Shown here piece by piece: positions 28,201 to 55,132 of a stretch of DNA of 64,000 nt (its first letter is position 1; the number at the start of each line of letters is the position of its first letter). The notes beneath the pieces are model-generated. The model was not told where the DNA came from. It saw only the letters and a program-made list of their open reading frames with translations, and searched no databases. The translations under genes were made by a program, and so were the position numbers. Source of the DNA: Mastigias papua (Eukaryota > Cnidaria > Scyphozoa > Rhizostomeae > Mastigiidae). The DNA lies in assembly GCA_964019165.1 (NCBI GenBank), contig OZ025268.1:7223517-7287516 (forward strand), read 5' to 3'.

Positions 28201-31200
28201 ACATACGTTCTCAAAAGATGAACCTATCTCAACTGTTTTTAACTCTACTGGGACGTTGGCCACACTACTTGGACGTCGACGACATTACGAAAAAACGTTC
28301 CCATACATCGTAAGCGTCCCTTTAGCATCGCCGCCAGTGCACTGACTGGACGTGTCCCTGACACTTATGAAGATATCGAAAACAGGCTTCAGGGCTATGG
28401 AGACAACGTCACAAAAACATCCTATGATTGACTCGATGTGGAACCACTGCACTTTGGCAATGGACATATCACATCATTCTCACACTTCGTACATGTCTAA
28501 TTGTACCACTCTTTAAGACAGGATTATCTCAAACAAGAAACCAGATAGAGGAGCAATCCATAGCTCCAAACCTGCTTCCAGAGAAAATCTAACACTGCAA
28601 ATAGCTAAAGCAAACAATAGGGGACAAGATTCAAAAGCAAATTGATTGTCGCAGCAAAAATATCTTCTTATTATTGAATAAAAAAATGTATGGCCACTTG
28701 GTCATGGACTATATTGAGCTCTTTGTTCTTATTTTCGTACAGTATTGTTATAAAGTGTATACATCAGTGAGTTGACAGGAAATTCGAGTTAAGAAGTAAG
28801 ATGAGATGCATGGCGAGCACCATTATTTGTTGTCGTAGATTAAATTGCACTTGGCAAAGCCAATTCAAATGATCCCACTGTAGCCAATTCTTGTTTGAAA
28901 TTTGACACAATGAAGTACATATGACAAACATTTCGTAGCAAATGCCAAGCTTTATCATAGAAGAGCGAAGAGTAAACAACTAGTGTGCAACCAAATTTAA
29001 AGTTGGAACAAAAGAGAACTAATACTGTCCCCAGATTGTTGCTTTAAATTACTTCATAGTTGCGCGCTTTTTAATAAGGGACCTAGCTCAAGGCCTAGAT
29101 CTAAAAGCTCCTTATTTTTGGACCGCAAATGATCAAATTGTAGCACTAAAAGTTCCTTAACAGTTCCTTAACAGTTCCTTCACAGTTCCTTAATTTTCAC
29201 TGCACATTTAACTCCACAAGAATGGCGTGGACAAAAGTAAAACATCGAAATTCTGAATTTTTGCTACAACTTAAGACTAAAAGCACAATGAAGGTCAATG
29301 AAACACTTGACACTAGCATAGCAAACAATCTATGTGGGCCTTGGCTACAAGCGAATGGATCCGGCTCCCTAATTGTTGAATGTTTACTGTTATCGAAAAT
29401 TCTTCAAAATTGAAAAGTAAGTTCTTTAGGGAATTGTCCTTTAGTTAGTATAAGTTCTTTAAATATTTCAGCATTCAACATGTATGTTCCTTATTAAGTA
29501 GTTCCTTATAAAATGAAGCGTATAAGTAAATAATTCCCATCTGCAAACCCATTCAATTTCAGCGGTCTAAAGTTCAACACAAAAGTATTCGTCTTCAACT
29601 ACTTGAACTCAAGTTTAACCCATGTGGAATGTTACACACTTTCAAAGGACCCTGCCTTAGGACTTAGTTCGTTAATAGTACCTGCAAGTGTTGTCAAGTG
29701 TAAAGTAGCATACATATGCATACAGGGTACTATAGTGGTTGTAAATGTCGCCAGAACCCCCTCTATGAAGGAATTTCTACATGGATTACACAGAATAAAC
29801 GCGAATGTCATTGAAATAAATTGAACATGCTTTCTAACTTTTGCTTGTTTGCAGTGACAAAAATATTCGAAATTGAAAAGTTTCTGTCTTTAGTATTGCA
29901 ATCTCCTTAAATATTATTCCAAAAATGGCGATACTGCTTCTATAGAAACATGATCTCTAGCAGTCCGAAAATATAGCAAATCATTCTTATCAATGGAAAA
30001 AATCCAAGTTTTTTGCCCGTAAATCTACTAGTAATTATCATTAATATTTCACACGAGTTTGTGAGCAAGTCATGTATATTTTATCACGTGATGGAAACAA
30101 AGCACAAGGCGATATGAGTAATCCAATGGATAATGGGTTTCCGACGGGCTTAAAGGCAGGTCATTCAAACCAATGAGTAAAATCACTGGGAGGGGGCGGT
30201 GTCACCGAGTTGGGGAAATTACTGTGCTTCATGACCACAACTGAAGCGTACAGCCGCTAGGCCATCACTTCGTTTTCTGGAAATCTGTCGTCAAAGATTA
30301 TTTCACTTAAAAATGCTATCTCTGTTATATCATAGAAAAGCTAACTACGACTCTCACTTTGTTAGGCTTTTTGCAATATACGAGACATGAGAAGTAATTC
30401 AGCTCACCCACATTGTTTTCCTGTCTCGTGTACACGCTGTTTTATATAAGGAACCACTGTATAACCGACTTACATATAGAATGCCGAAATATTTAAAATA
30501 TGTTATACTACTAAAGGAAAATTCCTTAAAAACTTTTCAGTTTGAAAGCCCGCATAGATTGTTTGCTATGCTTGCATCAAGTATTTCATTGAGTAGTTCC
30601 CGGCTTTGATGTCTGTATTCATTCTGTTTGTGTTCATGTTATTGTAATGCTGCCATACTCCATATTGAGGTACTGCACATCCGCCCCTCTCTACTAAGTC
30701 CTACGATAAATTCCAGTCAAAACACCCAAAGTGTATTTTTCACAGTTAAGGAACTATAAAGGAACTTTTATTACTACAATTTGATCATCAGAGGCCCAAA
30801 AAAGGAACTAATAGAACTAGACCTTGAACTAGGTTCCTTACAAAGAAGTGTGTATTGCAAGAAGGGAGGTGAGTCCACGTGTTATCGACAGAAATAAGAA
30901 TCATAGTATATGTCAAAATTTTGTACACAAATGTAAGATACCACTCGTGACGTAAACATAACGTTTTCTTCAGGATCTTTACGAAAACCGCGTAAATATT
31001 GCATCTCACGATGCAAAAACAAAATGCTGACGTCCGCATGGGAAACATATGTTGGCCAGCAGTAGTAAAGGGGGGTCACGCCCTAAACTGCCGATGGAGG
31101 CTAAAGCGAAAACCCTTTGCGATTGTTTTCCTGAGTGAATTCAATGATCCACTGAGAACAAGTGTAGTAATCAATTATATTCATATTTTAACGTAACCTA

Positions 31201-32332
31201 CTTCACTTGTGGATGCATTTGCTCTTTTGTCCTTACTGTATCGAGATTTCTAAAATAAATCAATGTAATAGCCTATGTGGAAAAGTATTCTGATCTTTCC
31301 CCGAACTAGTTATCAGTATCGCATCATGGAACGCTGGCCATGCCATGGATGCTATTGAACTGATTGCGAAAGAGTGGCTTGAGATACACGAGCACAATTG
31401 AATGCTAATAGAGCAATCGCATTGAAGCATGTTCGCAAATTAGTAGTTAACACAGGGGGAAAACCTGTCCTGCACCATTTTAAGAAATTTCTTTTGTTAC
31501 ACCGATGGCGCCTACTATCGAAAACAAAGACTCCAAATAAAATCAACTTCCTTAGGGAGGCTTGCCAGTTTGTTCTCTGGTAACTTGCTTTTTCTTTCAA
31601 GTACCTCATTCAACTTGCTTCTTTAATTGCTTCTTTCAGCTGCGTCAAATGCATTGTTCCCACATTGCTCTGGCATCATCTATTAATTCCCATTTGAATC
31701 CAAATACCACTAATGCATGACTTATTTCCTATCAAACTGAACCACAACAATTCTGAATAGATATATTTCAGCTATTTTAAACACTGAAAAATAGATGTTG
31801 ATGATTAAAATTCTCTAACGTATACTTTACAAATACCTACAAAGATGCCTTACCTTCCCAAATAGCGGTTTCCATTTGCCCCGGGCTCAAAATGGTAGAT
31901 AGGTTCTGCTACTCCAAAGTAGAACAGACCAATTCCAACTCCAGCAGCAAAAAGCATCGTGAAATAGGTCGCATCGTTATATTCCGGTTTTTCATCATCT
32001 CTGCCAAGTTTCAAATTTGAATATTTAGAAAAATACAAGATTACAACAAACACAATCCAAATGTTCTGAGTTCCTATATAGAACCAAGTCCACGTCCGAG
32101 TTATCCAATCTTTCCAAACAGACATCTGTTTCAGCGAACTTTCCGGGTACACTATACACAAGACAACCATACTCCATATGACAATTGCTGATAGCAAAGT
32201 TACGACTGGGTTAAAATTAAAGCGAATAAAGCAGAACTTTCCTTCCAAAGTGCAACATTTTGCCTTGGCGGAATTACTTGAACTCGCAACTTTGGCGGGT
32301 TTCTTTTCATTCATGACAATGGTAGTTGTCAT
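19032..32332 (-). CDS. BCCT-family (betaine/carnitine/choline) transporter, complete
   Basis: Five exons (32332-31854, 26673-26252, 21496-21058, 20593-19893, 19231-19032) join with GT-AG sites and matching phases into 746 codons plus stop. The ATG is two codons after an in-frame TAA. BCCT proteins are twelve-helix plasma-membrane carriers of quaternary-ammonium osmolytes such as glycine betaine, in the LeuT fold. Visible marks: the glycine-rich TM3 motif G131-V-G133-I-G135 with FGVAEP; FFHWGLHAW; the aromatic substrate box [11 protein letters not shown] (W366, W368, W369, W372, equivalent to the BetP Trp box); ISRGRTI; and VTSSDSGSLVID (about 484-495), whose Thr-Ser pair fits a sodium-coupled BCCT. 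Residues 1-45 and the acidic C-tail (DDIELGSSESES) are soluble. The exact substrate and coupling ion cannot be read from sequence. BCCTs are best known from bacteria; here the gene is fully spliced and embedded between animal genes. Confidence 0.96.
19893..20593 (-). CDS. BCCT transporter exon 4 (TM8-TM12)
   Basis: Contains YFVTSSDSGSLVID, PQRIFWALTEGACATALLMA and GLPYTVVMNFLCVAIWRA, then further hydrophobic helices to GNMAEDFFA. Acceptor TTGACTAG, donor GTAAGC. The Thr-Ser of the first motif sits where sodium-coupled BCCTs bind Na+. Confidence 0.95.
21058..21496 (-). CDS. BCCT transporter exon 3 (Trp box)
   Basis: Contains the signature [20 protein letters not shown] and FIAKISRGRTIKDF. The substrate aromatic box and the cytoplasmic ISRGRT loop lie here. 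Acceptor TTTTCTAG, donor GTAAGC. Confidence 0.96.
24901..25178. mobile_element. Short inverted-repeat element (MITE), copy 2
   Basis: Same family as 17116-17394: left GGGAGCGGTCATTACCTATG, right CATAAATAATGACCGCTCCC. In BCCT intron 2. Confidence 0.6.
25178..25350 (+). repeat. Dispersed 190-bp repeat, copy 2 (right of MITE)
   Basis: Homologous to 16925-17115 but placed on the other side of the MITE, again bounded by AAGAAAGT words (25179, 25339). Confidence 0.5.
26252..26673 (-). CDS. BCCT transporter exon 2 (TM4-TM6 region)
   Basis: Begins QNDNLRSQDAINVTFFHWGL and includes YRKGLPMTMR and TSLGLGVIQLNTGI, all standard BCCT blocks. Acceptor GATTTCAG, donor GTAAGG. The longer reading frame past both splice sites (to 26741 and 26151) is intron. 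Confidence 0.95.
26870..27254. mobile_element. Inverted-repeat element, word AAGAATA (copy H)
   Basis: Left end AAAAAGTGCGAATGTCTATA then AGAATA; right end TATTCTTATAAAAAAAGTGT. The AAGAATA word recurs inside (27198-27204). It lies about 200 bp upstream of BCCT exon 2 within intron 1. Confidence 0.5.
28098..28390. mobile_element. CpG-rich inverted-repeat element
   Basis: Ends AAGCCTGGTTTCCGTATC and the inverse of AAGCCTGTTTTCGATATC. Between them is a run of CG-containing words such as GACGCGTC, AACGCGTC and GACGTCGACG, strikingly CpG-dense for this AT-rich window. No ORF. In BCCT intron 1. Confidence 0.5.
29061..29523 (-). mobile_element. Inverted-repeat element, word AAGGAACC (copy D1)
   Basis: Ends are CGCTTTTTAATAAGGGACC on the left and GTTCCTTATAAAATGAAGCG on the right. 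Its left 140 bp is the inverse of the right end of D2, and its right third matches copy E inverted. It contains a four-unit tandem array of an 11-bp AGTTCCTTAAC-type word at 29151-29194. Lies in BCCT intron 1. Confidence 0.65.
30130..30285 (-). repeat. Possible degenerate tRNA-derived SINE head
   Basis: An A-box-like TGGCCTAGCGG on the minus strand near 30270 is followed by a GC-rich body. No clear B box is visible, so this is a weak call. Confidence 0.3.
30430..30855 (+). mobile_element. Inverted-repeat element, word AAGGAACC (copy D2)
   Basis: Left end GTACACGCTGTTTTATATAA then GGAACC; right end GGTTCCTTACAAAGAAGTGT. It is homologous to copy E in the same orientation and to D1 in inverse orientation, so D1 and D2 form an inverted pair 0.9 kb apart in BCCT intron 1. 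Confidence 0.65.
31854..32332 (-). CDS. BCCT transporter exon 1 (TM1-TM3)
   Basis: 159 codons plus two bases. Basic N-terminus, two hydrophobic helices, then GRDDEKPEYNDATYFTMLFA and AGVGIGLFYFGVAEP. Donor GTAAGG, phase 2. Confidence 0.95.
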
Positions 32333-35300
32333 TCTTTACCTTGTACAGTCCTTTCTACGGCTGAGACTCGTCGGCTTTTTGAAGTTGTTCTATGGGCAAA
32401 ATAAAATTCTTCTTGCAATGTTGATAACTTTGAACTGAACAAAGATCTGAACGGTGAAAATAGTCCAAACTTCTATAAATGCAACTTATTGAACCTTTCC
32501 AAACCACGTGTTACCGGACCACGTTGATCACACGACCCCGCGCAATAACAGCAAGTGAAACTGGTGTAATGGGTAAGATTCTTATAAACTCCCCCAATGA
32601 AATTCTACCTGCCACGATTAGCACTAAATCTGCTTTCAGTGTATCTGCATTAGGATAGTATTACAGGATTTGCTTCTCACTTCGTCTCTCGCTACTCGTC
32701 AAGACTTGTACACCTACACGTACTAGATTCTTCAACTCAACTGAAGCATGTAGGTAATTCATTACACTCCATTCCATTCCTATATGGGAAAAGTCTGGCC
32801 AGGATTAAGGTTCACTGCCGGGGGACGCTGTAGCTCTATTCACTATCAGTTTAAGCTTTAACTTCGCATTAATCTAAAGTATTTCCTTTTATAATAAAGG
32901 TATGGAAGTGAAAATGGCCAGAGTGACATCTTCTAAGTTTTGTACCACATTATAAGCAATTTTTTCAAAGAAAATAGCATGTACTTACCTCCTTCTATAT
33001 ACAAGTACCTCCGGGTTTGGGAGTTCCTAACGAAGTTGGGAATTTAACTGTTTTCTGGGAAAATAACTAGCCTCGTATCCAGCTTGACACGTGATACGCA
33101 TGGCTCATTCATAATTAATTACTGGCTAATGGTGGTCCTTAGATTTCCAATTAGACTTCAAAACCAGGGGGTTCTACTATCTGCATTGAAATCACTAAGT
33201 GATACAAAGTAAATTCCAGTCATGTTCTTATGAAAGTTCTATTGGGTTTAACATACATTTGGTGACAAAGTGGGCACTCTAGAATGACAGCCTTTCTATC
33301 GGGGTTAACTGGAAGTCTAACAGTTTACACGATCAGTCATGTCAGAAGAGCATGTATAACTTCCCTGATATGTGAAATGGCATGCTAGAAAAGAACGAGA
33401 AGATCTTAATAACAAACAGTTAGGTGCACACGATGCAAAAGTAAACACAAAAGTAGTATATGGAAAAGAAACCAGAAACGGGAAATGGGAAATAAGAAAT
33501 TTACTTAGGATAACAGGTTATTTAGACCAGGGCTTTGTGCAGGTCTATCCAATCTTGTTTCAAGGAGGGCCACTTTTAGAAATATGTGAGATGGAGGCCA
33601 CACTTAGATTTAGGTCATAGATGGAGGGACAATTTTACTTCTCATAATAAATTCAACGTATTTTTTATCAACTTTGACCTCAGCGTCCCACCACACCAGA
33701 TAAGGTGGCGGGCCACTCATTTTAGACAATCATTTACTTTGCCAGAAGCGAAACAAACCCTAATTTTTCAGATGAATATTTTTCCATTTCCAATGATGCC
33801 GCTGTCTATGAGAAATATTGCATCTAGTCAGAGACGTGTGGCAAACGACGCCAGTATTGACGCAGAAGCAATAATTGTGTTAGCAGAGGAATTGTCGTCA
33901 AAGGACCTTTGACGTAAATATTTTAAAACTTCATAAAGCCTAGCGCACACAAGCAATTTTTATCCCTGGCAGCGGAAATCGTCTATGTGCGGAGTTGTTT
34001 TGGCAGTAATTTTTGCCGTCGGCAACAAGTTGTAAGATCTAGCATGTTACATATTTGTATCTTGTTGCCGGCGATTAACTATAAAAATCGCCTGGTTGCG
34101 CTAGAGTTGAGTGCAACCTGACACAGGCACAGAAGTGAAAATCTCTGACGAAGTAGTGGTCAGCGTTTCAACGCTGGTTTGACGAGTTAGATTTCAAATG
34201 ATCATCCACCTCAGCCCTTTAAGCAGGAAAGTATCTGCTTTCAAACAGCGAAATTCCCTAGATTATAAAGATTGAAAAAACAAAGTGCAGCCAATATTAA
34301 TTGCTCTTGACTTTATACTTATTTCCATGAAATATTATCCTATAAAAATGATGAGAACGCCCTAATCGAAGGTAGAATGCCTTGGTGCATATTTTGTGTG
34401 TGATTTATCTTAAAGACAATGTGCATGCAGCTGGCCCTTAGCTGATTGCAATACATAAACTATGAAATAACAGAGTAGTACTTGAAAAATCGCCAAAAAC
34501 ACATCCTTTTCACAGTGTTTCCCACGGAAATCGTGCGAGGAGCCGACCACAGCTTGTCGCTGCAGTTGTTCTCCTGGATAGCGGAGAAAATAAGTTAGTC
34601 TCGATATGAAGATCCATGCTTTCCGCGACGTGCTTTTACGTGATGTACTGTGCGTCCAGAACATTCGCGTTATGCGCACCGCCACGAGAGTTGCTTTCCT
34701 TTCCGAACTGTTGAGTTGTTCAAAGGCCTAAAATAAGGCAAGTTTATAAAACCGCAATTCAAAGGGGTTTCTAGACCGTAGAGTCCGAATGAAATGCTTC
34801 AGGACTACATCCATTTCGTTTTAGTGTAAAATACAACCGCATTCCTGTTTTTTTGCAGGTAAACGTCGTATTTGCAGTACTCACTAACTATTGTGCCATC
34901 AACTTTCATTTTCAAGACCACTACATAAATTTTGAAGATCATTATTTGTAATGAAGACAACTGAGTATAGGCCCCGAGTTGTTTGCCCTTGAATGGAATT
35001 CCCTTGGATGCATCCCCCTTTGCCATTGAATTCCTACGCTACTCGTCAGTCAAAGTACCTCGAGAAATGTGAAGATTGAAAGGATTTTTGACAAAAATAT
35101 GAAGCGCCACATTGCTCATAATGCTCGAGCTAACTTCATTATGAAAATCGTGCAATGCCGATGCATCAAAATGCATTTCTGAAGTTGGCCCGAAAACTAT
35201 TTATTGGGGTTTGATAATAGGTTTCTATGACAATGATAATGAGAATAATAATAATAGTAATAATATAAAGAATCTTCCATCCATCCACCCATCCATCGAT

Positions 35301-37501
35301 CAAATCCATCAATCCCTACTCATTTCAATGATATCCCGTTATGTCACGGTCCTGTTCCAACTTTTTTTCTATAGAGTCGATTCTCACTATAGCGCGGTGC
35401 ACCTTGCGCAGCCTGGCTGCTTCGTGGATTTTGCAGGCTGCTTACAATTCATGTATGTATGCATTATAAAAAAACAAAGACGACTAACTTGCACAGATCA
35501 CCTATTGCGGGCAAGTTTTGAAACTTCCCCCCCCCTCCCCTTACGGCAGACGAAGGGGCACTACAGTTTTTCCACTACTGCAAATGCAGACAAGACACGA
35601 AGGACCAGTAAAAACTCACTTTTTTGCATACACCACATGGCTCACCAGCATTACCCAGAATTTAACTACAATACCAAGATTAACAATTCTCTGAAAATAC
35701 TCATTAACTTAAACTTTCATTTTCGTCACAATTCCTTCTTGAACCTCGATGATATTAAACATGAGATTATACTTACTTGTAAAACATTATAAAACTGCTT
35801 ATTTCCAGATAAATAAATGGAAAGTTAGCAGGAGTACTGACGCTGAACCTAAACTAGGCCACAAAAAGTATGAGCACAAAACAAATAGTCTTCAATCCTT
35901 AAACATTTATGTTGGCGGGGTTTATAACAAAAATAACTTTAATTCAATATCAAGGGCGAATGTCATTCAACAGCAATAAAAGATGCCCCCAAGTAATGGC
36001 GAAGTAGCTGAGGCGCCAAAAGCCACGTTCCAGTTTTCACTAATTCCACTCTTCCTCGAGCCATTATCGTGTTCCTCTTCACCTCCTCGGGAATTGTGAA
36101 CTGCCTAAATATCATCTTTATAGTCTATTGAGGATGATCCTTAAACGATTTAAATATAGAAAAACCATGAGAAAAGGAGTCTGATACACATTGTGACCTA
36201 TACCCTTGATGTTTCAGCTTACAAGCTGTACACCAGTTAGTCTCAATTCGAGCTTTTGCATCATCAGCTTATATTGACAGCGCACACAACAGGCATTGTC
36301 TCAAGAAAACCGAAAGCACTTTAATAGGAATCTAGGAAACAGAAATCTTGTTCGAAAAGCAACCCATCAACTAGATTCCCACAACATTTATCAAACTTGG
36401 GCTCCAGAAAATACTCCTAATGTGCACTTCACGTTGTGTTCAATAAAAAGAAAAATGATTATTGCTAAAATGGTCTAGTTTACCTCTTGTTCACTTAAAA
36501 TGGTAAATAAGCCAGCAAGGAAGTAGTATCAATACTTCAGGATGAGTAGTGGCTGTTTTGTTTCATTTTAGAGCCTGCCAAGGCAAGTTTCTATTTCATG
36601 ATAAAAAAACGACCGATAAAATCACCGATGCATTTACTAACCATGCTATTTAAAAATATCTACTAACACCATTTTTGCAATTGGGGAACTCCAACGGCTC
36701 ATGGAAGGGGCAATAAAACATGCTATCAATTGGAGCTTGAAGCTAATGAAGAAACGAATTCATAAAGAAGGCCTGGAAGCCAGTCCTTCTGAAAAATCTT
36801 GGGAATTAAACGCAATGGATATTTCCATTCAAAGTAGAAAAAGTCATAGCAGTATGGCATATTGGTCTTGTCCACCCAACTGAGGTCTAAACCAAGAAGA
36901 TGCTACTTCCAATTGGCATTGGGTCCCTAAAAATGGTGACTCTAAGCACATGCATAACAGTTTCAAGGTTCTTTTCTTGAAGAGCACAAACGAGGTGGCA
37001 AAATGAACGTAATCTACAAATCTATAAATGGCTGTAGATTTCTTTAAAGTGCTACTTTAAATACAAAAAGGGCGAAGGAATAGATTATTTCAGATAACAA
37101 TTTGAGCGCCAGACGTGATAAAAACTGAGCTTCTACCTATAAATAAAATTTCGAGAGGCGCACTGATATGTCATAAAATTACGAATGAGGGAATATTTTA
37201 AGTTTTTTGAAAATTATCACCTAAAATCAAAGTATTCAGCCCTATTTGATCATAAAACTGAATACGTTAACCACTCCAGAAGTTCTAATTTTTACATTCA
37301 ACATTTCTACAAGCAGAAATCCTGGATTCTACAAGAAAAGGCTACATCAACAAACCGTAGCTAATTCCATGTCTACAGACTAACGCCTTTAGTAAGAAGG
37401 ATACTAATGAAATTGCATACAAATACAATATAATATATTACCCACATAAAAATGGCATCTAATGGATAGGAATGTACATAAGTACGTTTGCACAGTTCAC
37501 A
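32333..37501. other. Intergenic stretch between the BCCT start and the C2 gene end
   Basis: Must hold the BCCT promoter. Apart from the MITE at 33940-34104 I see only AT-rich sequence with short chance ORFs. A 193-residue plus-strand frame at 35211-35792 is low-complexity at its start and resembles no protein I know. Confidence 0.65.
33940..34104. mobile_element. Small MITE with nested inverted repeats
   Basis: Outer ends CTAGCGCACACAAGCAATTT and the inverse of CTAGCGCAACCAGGCGATTT. Inside, CGGCAACAAG appears as a second inverted pair (about 34019 and 34071). Only 165 bp long. Confidence 0.55.
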
Positions 37502-51804
<14,303 letters not shown>

Positions 51805-53368
51805 CTGAAAATCAACAATGAAAATAAATGTCAATCAAGAGGTGTGAAACTACTTGAAATATGTTAATATAAATTAAATTTATGTAGGAAAATGTTTAGG
51901 GATGTTCTACCTACACACTGCCATACAAGAGATACAAAGCCAAAATCCCACCACGAAAACTGCTAAAAACAATTGGAATCCTACTCGCCCTAAATACTGC
52001 CTTGCATACAATTACAACCGCTTTACAAAACAACAAAGCTCGGCAACGTGGCATTAAAAGAACTGTCTGTCCTACGACAAAATTATGAACAAAGGCTCGT
52101 CCAACAACCTCAAGTATAAAGAAACCATGAGGTAATTAGAGCCTATGGGGGCACTTAGCAAGGCCAAAAATAAGGGTAAGTTACAAGATCACTATTTAAC
52201 AGACGTAAACATTCAAGAGCTGAGCCAGAAGAAAAACTTTCAAGCCACGCTCATTTCAAAAACGAAATGTTTTTATGTAATATATTTCTATTTTCTTATT
52301 CCTTTTGCAAAAAAATTCTGCAACTGTAGTACCCAGCAATTGTTGCACTATTAAATTTCATTTTCATGACCGAATTTTATTTTTTCAACTCCACTATTAG
52401 TGCTCAAGTCCACTGCTTTTTAGACCTTGGAAGTTAGTAGGGCCAATTGGGAAATTTAGGGAGGATAAGTACAATGAGATGATGAACACACTAACCATGC
52501 ATGCTATTGTGGCTACACAAACTAAAATTATACTGTCTTTAAAACTAAATTGTGCGGTGATAAGAGCCATAGGGCAATATCACACCAATAAGGCTGATTG
52601 GCGTAAGTATTCACCAGTCAATGTGTGCAAAGGAAATGGTTGGAAAAGATATGGTCGAGCTTTGGCTCTGTCCAAAGTGTGATTTATTCTAGCAATATTA
52701 CAAGACTACGTCGAAAATTAGTTGCTATGTGATATGTCATAGTATATATTAGCTATTTCGTTATCGTTATATTGTAAATCAAATGGATGGCCCATGCTAA
52801 CCAGCAATCGCTGAAGGGCAACCTTTTGTAAATTATTTGAAAGTAAAATGAAAAAACTATGAAATGAAAAAACGCACGCCCCATGTACCGGTCACAAAAT
52901 ATGTAAATTCTGTAGATAAAAAGAAGATATTACATCGATTAATAAAAATATTTGTAGAAAGTGATTTATTAAAAGAAAGTAAACGTGGAAGAGAAGAACA
53001 GCACTTCGGAAAACGCTTTGATGCAGGTTTTGCTGACGGTGCTGTAGCACAACAGCGTCCACGTGGATATGACATGGAAGAGGGCGTGGGATGTCAAACC
53101 AGATGTTGCCATTTTTCAATTCGAAATACTTCTCTTGTAAAGGAAATAGAAAGTGACAAATAAATTCGCTATTTTGAATTCGGCATTGACGCCATGCAAA
53201 AGTCAAATGCAAAACTAAAATGTGCCAAAATTCGCAAAATGATGTAGCCAACGCAAATTTAGATGTGTATCTTAATTCTGGTTCTCTTTGTCAAGTTGCC
53301 ATGTTGTGCCTCTTCGCATTCTCACATATTTGAATATCGAACATATATGCCATACTTCACTAGTAGCC

Positions 53369-53699
53369 TTTTTTATAAGAAAAACACTTTTTTTCCTGAG
53401 GCTCAATTTTCTTAACTTTTGACGAATTTGAGGCTGAGATTTTCTTAAGATTTTCTTAACTATTGCAAGAATAAAATGGCTGAATCAGGCTACTCTGTAT
53501 TTGTTGGCCCACCATTAGTCTCGATCTTTGTACGAAAGTTTGCAAAATATCAATTTCTGGCATGTAAAGAAGATAAACTGTGATTTTCTTAGCATTTTCT
53601 TGAACTTGAGCCTTGTGATTTTCTTAGGATATTCTTAAGATTTTGGCCATTTGAGCCTCATTTTCTTATAAACTTTTTTCTTATAAAAAAACAAACGTG
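53369..53699. mobile_element. Inverted-repeat element, word AAGAAAA (copy B) with 16-bp flanking direct repeat
   Basis: Left end TTTTTTATAAGAAAAACAC; right end TTCTTATAAAAAAACAAACG then TG. TTTTCTTA recurs throughout. It is flanked by perfect copies of tacttcactagtagcc at 53353-53368 and 53700-53715. The subterminal GGC-ATTTGAGCC block matches copy A. Confidence 0.65.
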
Positions 53700-54564
53700 T
53701 ACTTCACTAGTAGCCAACGTTAGTATTCCACTACAAGCCGCGGCATTAAGTATTTCTTGGCACGCTCTACAGCTCTAAATGATGGGTGGCTTACAAAGTA
53801 TAACTATGTGCATAGTAAGGTGGCTATATGCTGTGTGTCATTCCTACCAAGTATCCACCTGCACGGTTTGTGGGTGTGGCGTATGCACTTTATCAAACCG
53901 ATTTGCTGCGGCTTGTAATCGAGGTCGGCTTGTGAACAAGGCGGCGGCTAGCAGGGGACGCTTATAATTGAATGAATACGTTGAAATCTATTTTTATGCT
54001 TATTTTACTTGTTGACTTCAGCACGTGCTCATATTTTATCCTGTACAGGCTGGAACACTTGCGTGTAGTCGCAACCACAATTTCCCTAAATCCCTAAATA
54101 TGCATGAATGAAAGCATACAGTTCAACCCAGATCCCCTGTAAGCACACTTCCAGTTTCGCTTCCGCGTAAACACTTACTCATGGCATCCGAAACCGACAG
54201 TTATGAATCCAAAAGGACCAGTTTGGCATAAAAAGGCAACTGAATTTATTTCACATTTGCTACAAAATCCCACGACAAACAAATACAACATCCTCCTAAT
54301 AAGAATTTGACGCTTGTACCTCTTAGCAGTGAATGAGAATGATATCAGGTTTGTTGAGCAATGTTTCGATTGAGTCCTTGCACATACAATATTGCACATT
54401 TTGCAAGCTAAATGAGAGAGCTTCTTGAAACATAAAACCTAAGACCCCCTTTTGTAATTCCTATATGCACATTGACTCCTACTGTAACATACAGAGCATA
54501 TAATCTCCTTACGAGTGATTTAAGTGTTTCTTCCATACCCATATATAAATCGTTCTACAATTAC

Positions 54565-55132
<568 letters not shown>

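Larger units (their letters stand above)
26674..31853 (-). other. BCCT intron 1
   Basis: The most transposon-dense intron: element H, the CpG-rich element at 28098, the D1/D2 inverted pair and a possible SINE. No gene recognised. Confidence 0.75.

Noticed and set aside
34410..35026. Minus-strand ORFs in a slightly GC-richer stretch
   Set aside because: No domain or splice logic found; they do not fit the BCCT gene, which starts with its own in-frame stop and ATG at 32332.
35211..35792. 193-residue plus-strand ORF
   Set aside because: Begins with an Asn-rich low-complexity run, has no recognisable domain, and its codon use looks like intergenic DNA.
52864..53163. 99-residue plus-strand ORF, charged N-terminus
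   Set aside because: No recognisable family, no splice context, and it overlaps an equally long antisense frame; not supported as a gene.
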